Shown here: one piece after another, positions 5,651 through 5,819 of the stretch
Layout of the letters: each line of letters starts with the position of its first letter
Numbering within the stretch: the stretch's first letter is position 1
NCBI GenBank assembly: GCA_030593645.1
Contig: JAUVGT010000318.1
Coordinates: 1 to 5,819, forward strand
Length of the DNA: 5,819 nt
Direction of reading: 5' to 3'
DNA from: Deltaproteobacteria bacterium
Lineage (GTDB): Bacteria; Desulfobacterota; Desulfobacteria; Desulfobacterales; JAUVGT01
Made by a program: the position numbers and the translations under genes
Notes under the pieces: generated by a model
Database searches by the model: none
What the model saw: the letters and a program-made list of their open reading frames with translations, nothing else
Told to the model about the DNA's origin: nothing

Positions 5651-5751
5651 AAATTTATTCTCTCGATACTATTACAATAATAATATTTGAATGAAATAAT
5701 AGAATAATGCATTTGCTGATATTTTCAACACATTTTTCTCGAAGTGAGTTT
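5651..5751. other. AT-rich spacer between element copies B and C
   Basis: About 100 bp with no ORF of note. On the minus strand it holds GAGAG (5660-5664), which appears to be the original ribosome-binding site of the DUF4911 gene, now 174 nt from the start codon. The operon promoter may lie here too: TTGAAA (5722-5727, minus) is a fair -35, but I cannot find a convincing -10. Confidence 0.35.
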
Positions 5752-5819
5752 GATGATCTCGTAAAAAGTCCGAATGAGACGGTTTCGTAAAAAGTTCAAA
5801 TTCAAGGCGTGCAAATTTC
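5752..5819. mobile_element. MITE-like element, copy C (cut by window edge)
   Basis: The visible 68 bases are identical to the first 68 bases of copy B (5490-5557) and lie in the same orientation, 262 bp further on. The copy includes the left terminal repeat and the internal direct repeat. The hairpin and right end fall outside the window, so its length and right flank cannot be judged. The base pair TT precedes it, as in copies A and B. Confidence 0.75.

Noticed and set aside
5490..5819. Insertion sequence with transposase, or a reverse-transcriptase-linked retron or DGR template pair
   Set aside because: The repeats contain no coding capacity and the window has no transposase or reverse transcriptase gene; the copies fit a non-autonomous element better.

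Overview
The window is AT-rich and its gene order, gene families and interspersed repeats suggest a member of the Desulfobacterota (Desulfobacterales-like sulfate reducers). This is an inference from recalled family patterns; there is no rRNA or other decisive taxonomic marker. I found no tRNA, rRNA, CRISPR array, transposase or phage gene.

Layout. A possible tail of a plus-strand gene runs off the left edge (1-81). A plus-strand pair follows: a PilZ-domain protein with an N-terminal Cys-cluster (284-769) and a small conserved hypothetical protein (802-1053). A 151-bp MITE-like element (copy A, 1058-1208) fills almost the whole gap to a convergent single-domain response regulator (1217-1576, minus). 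Next is about 520 bp of AT-rich DNA with only weak promoter-like sites, a 10-bp phased repeat and some short ORF traces. Then come a PHP-type histidinol-phosphatase-like gene (2101-2985, minus), a 135-bp long inverted repeat (3099-3233), and a compact minus-strand operon reading DUF4911 protein (5210-5485), miaB (3761-5188) and bifunctional nuclease (3274-3771). The right end carries two more copies of the MITE-like element in the same orientation (B 5490-5650; C 5752 to the window edge).

Function. The core is housekeeping: MiaB matures tRNA by methylthiolation, and the DUF4911 and DUF151 proteins are tightly packed with it. The PilZ protein and the lone receiver are signalling parts, possibly of c-di-GMP and phosphorelay circuits.

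The most notable content is the footprint of the non-coding element. Copy A has perfect 6-bp flanking duplications (AAGATT), one of which overlaps and preserves the upstream gene's stop codon. Copy B sits 4 bp upstream of the TTG start of the DUF4911 gene. Removing it in silico restores a GAGAG ribosome-binding site 8 nt from that TTG, so the element appears to have separated the gene from its original translation signal. I see no clearly new multi-gene system.
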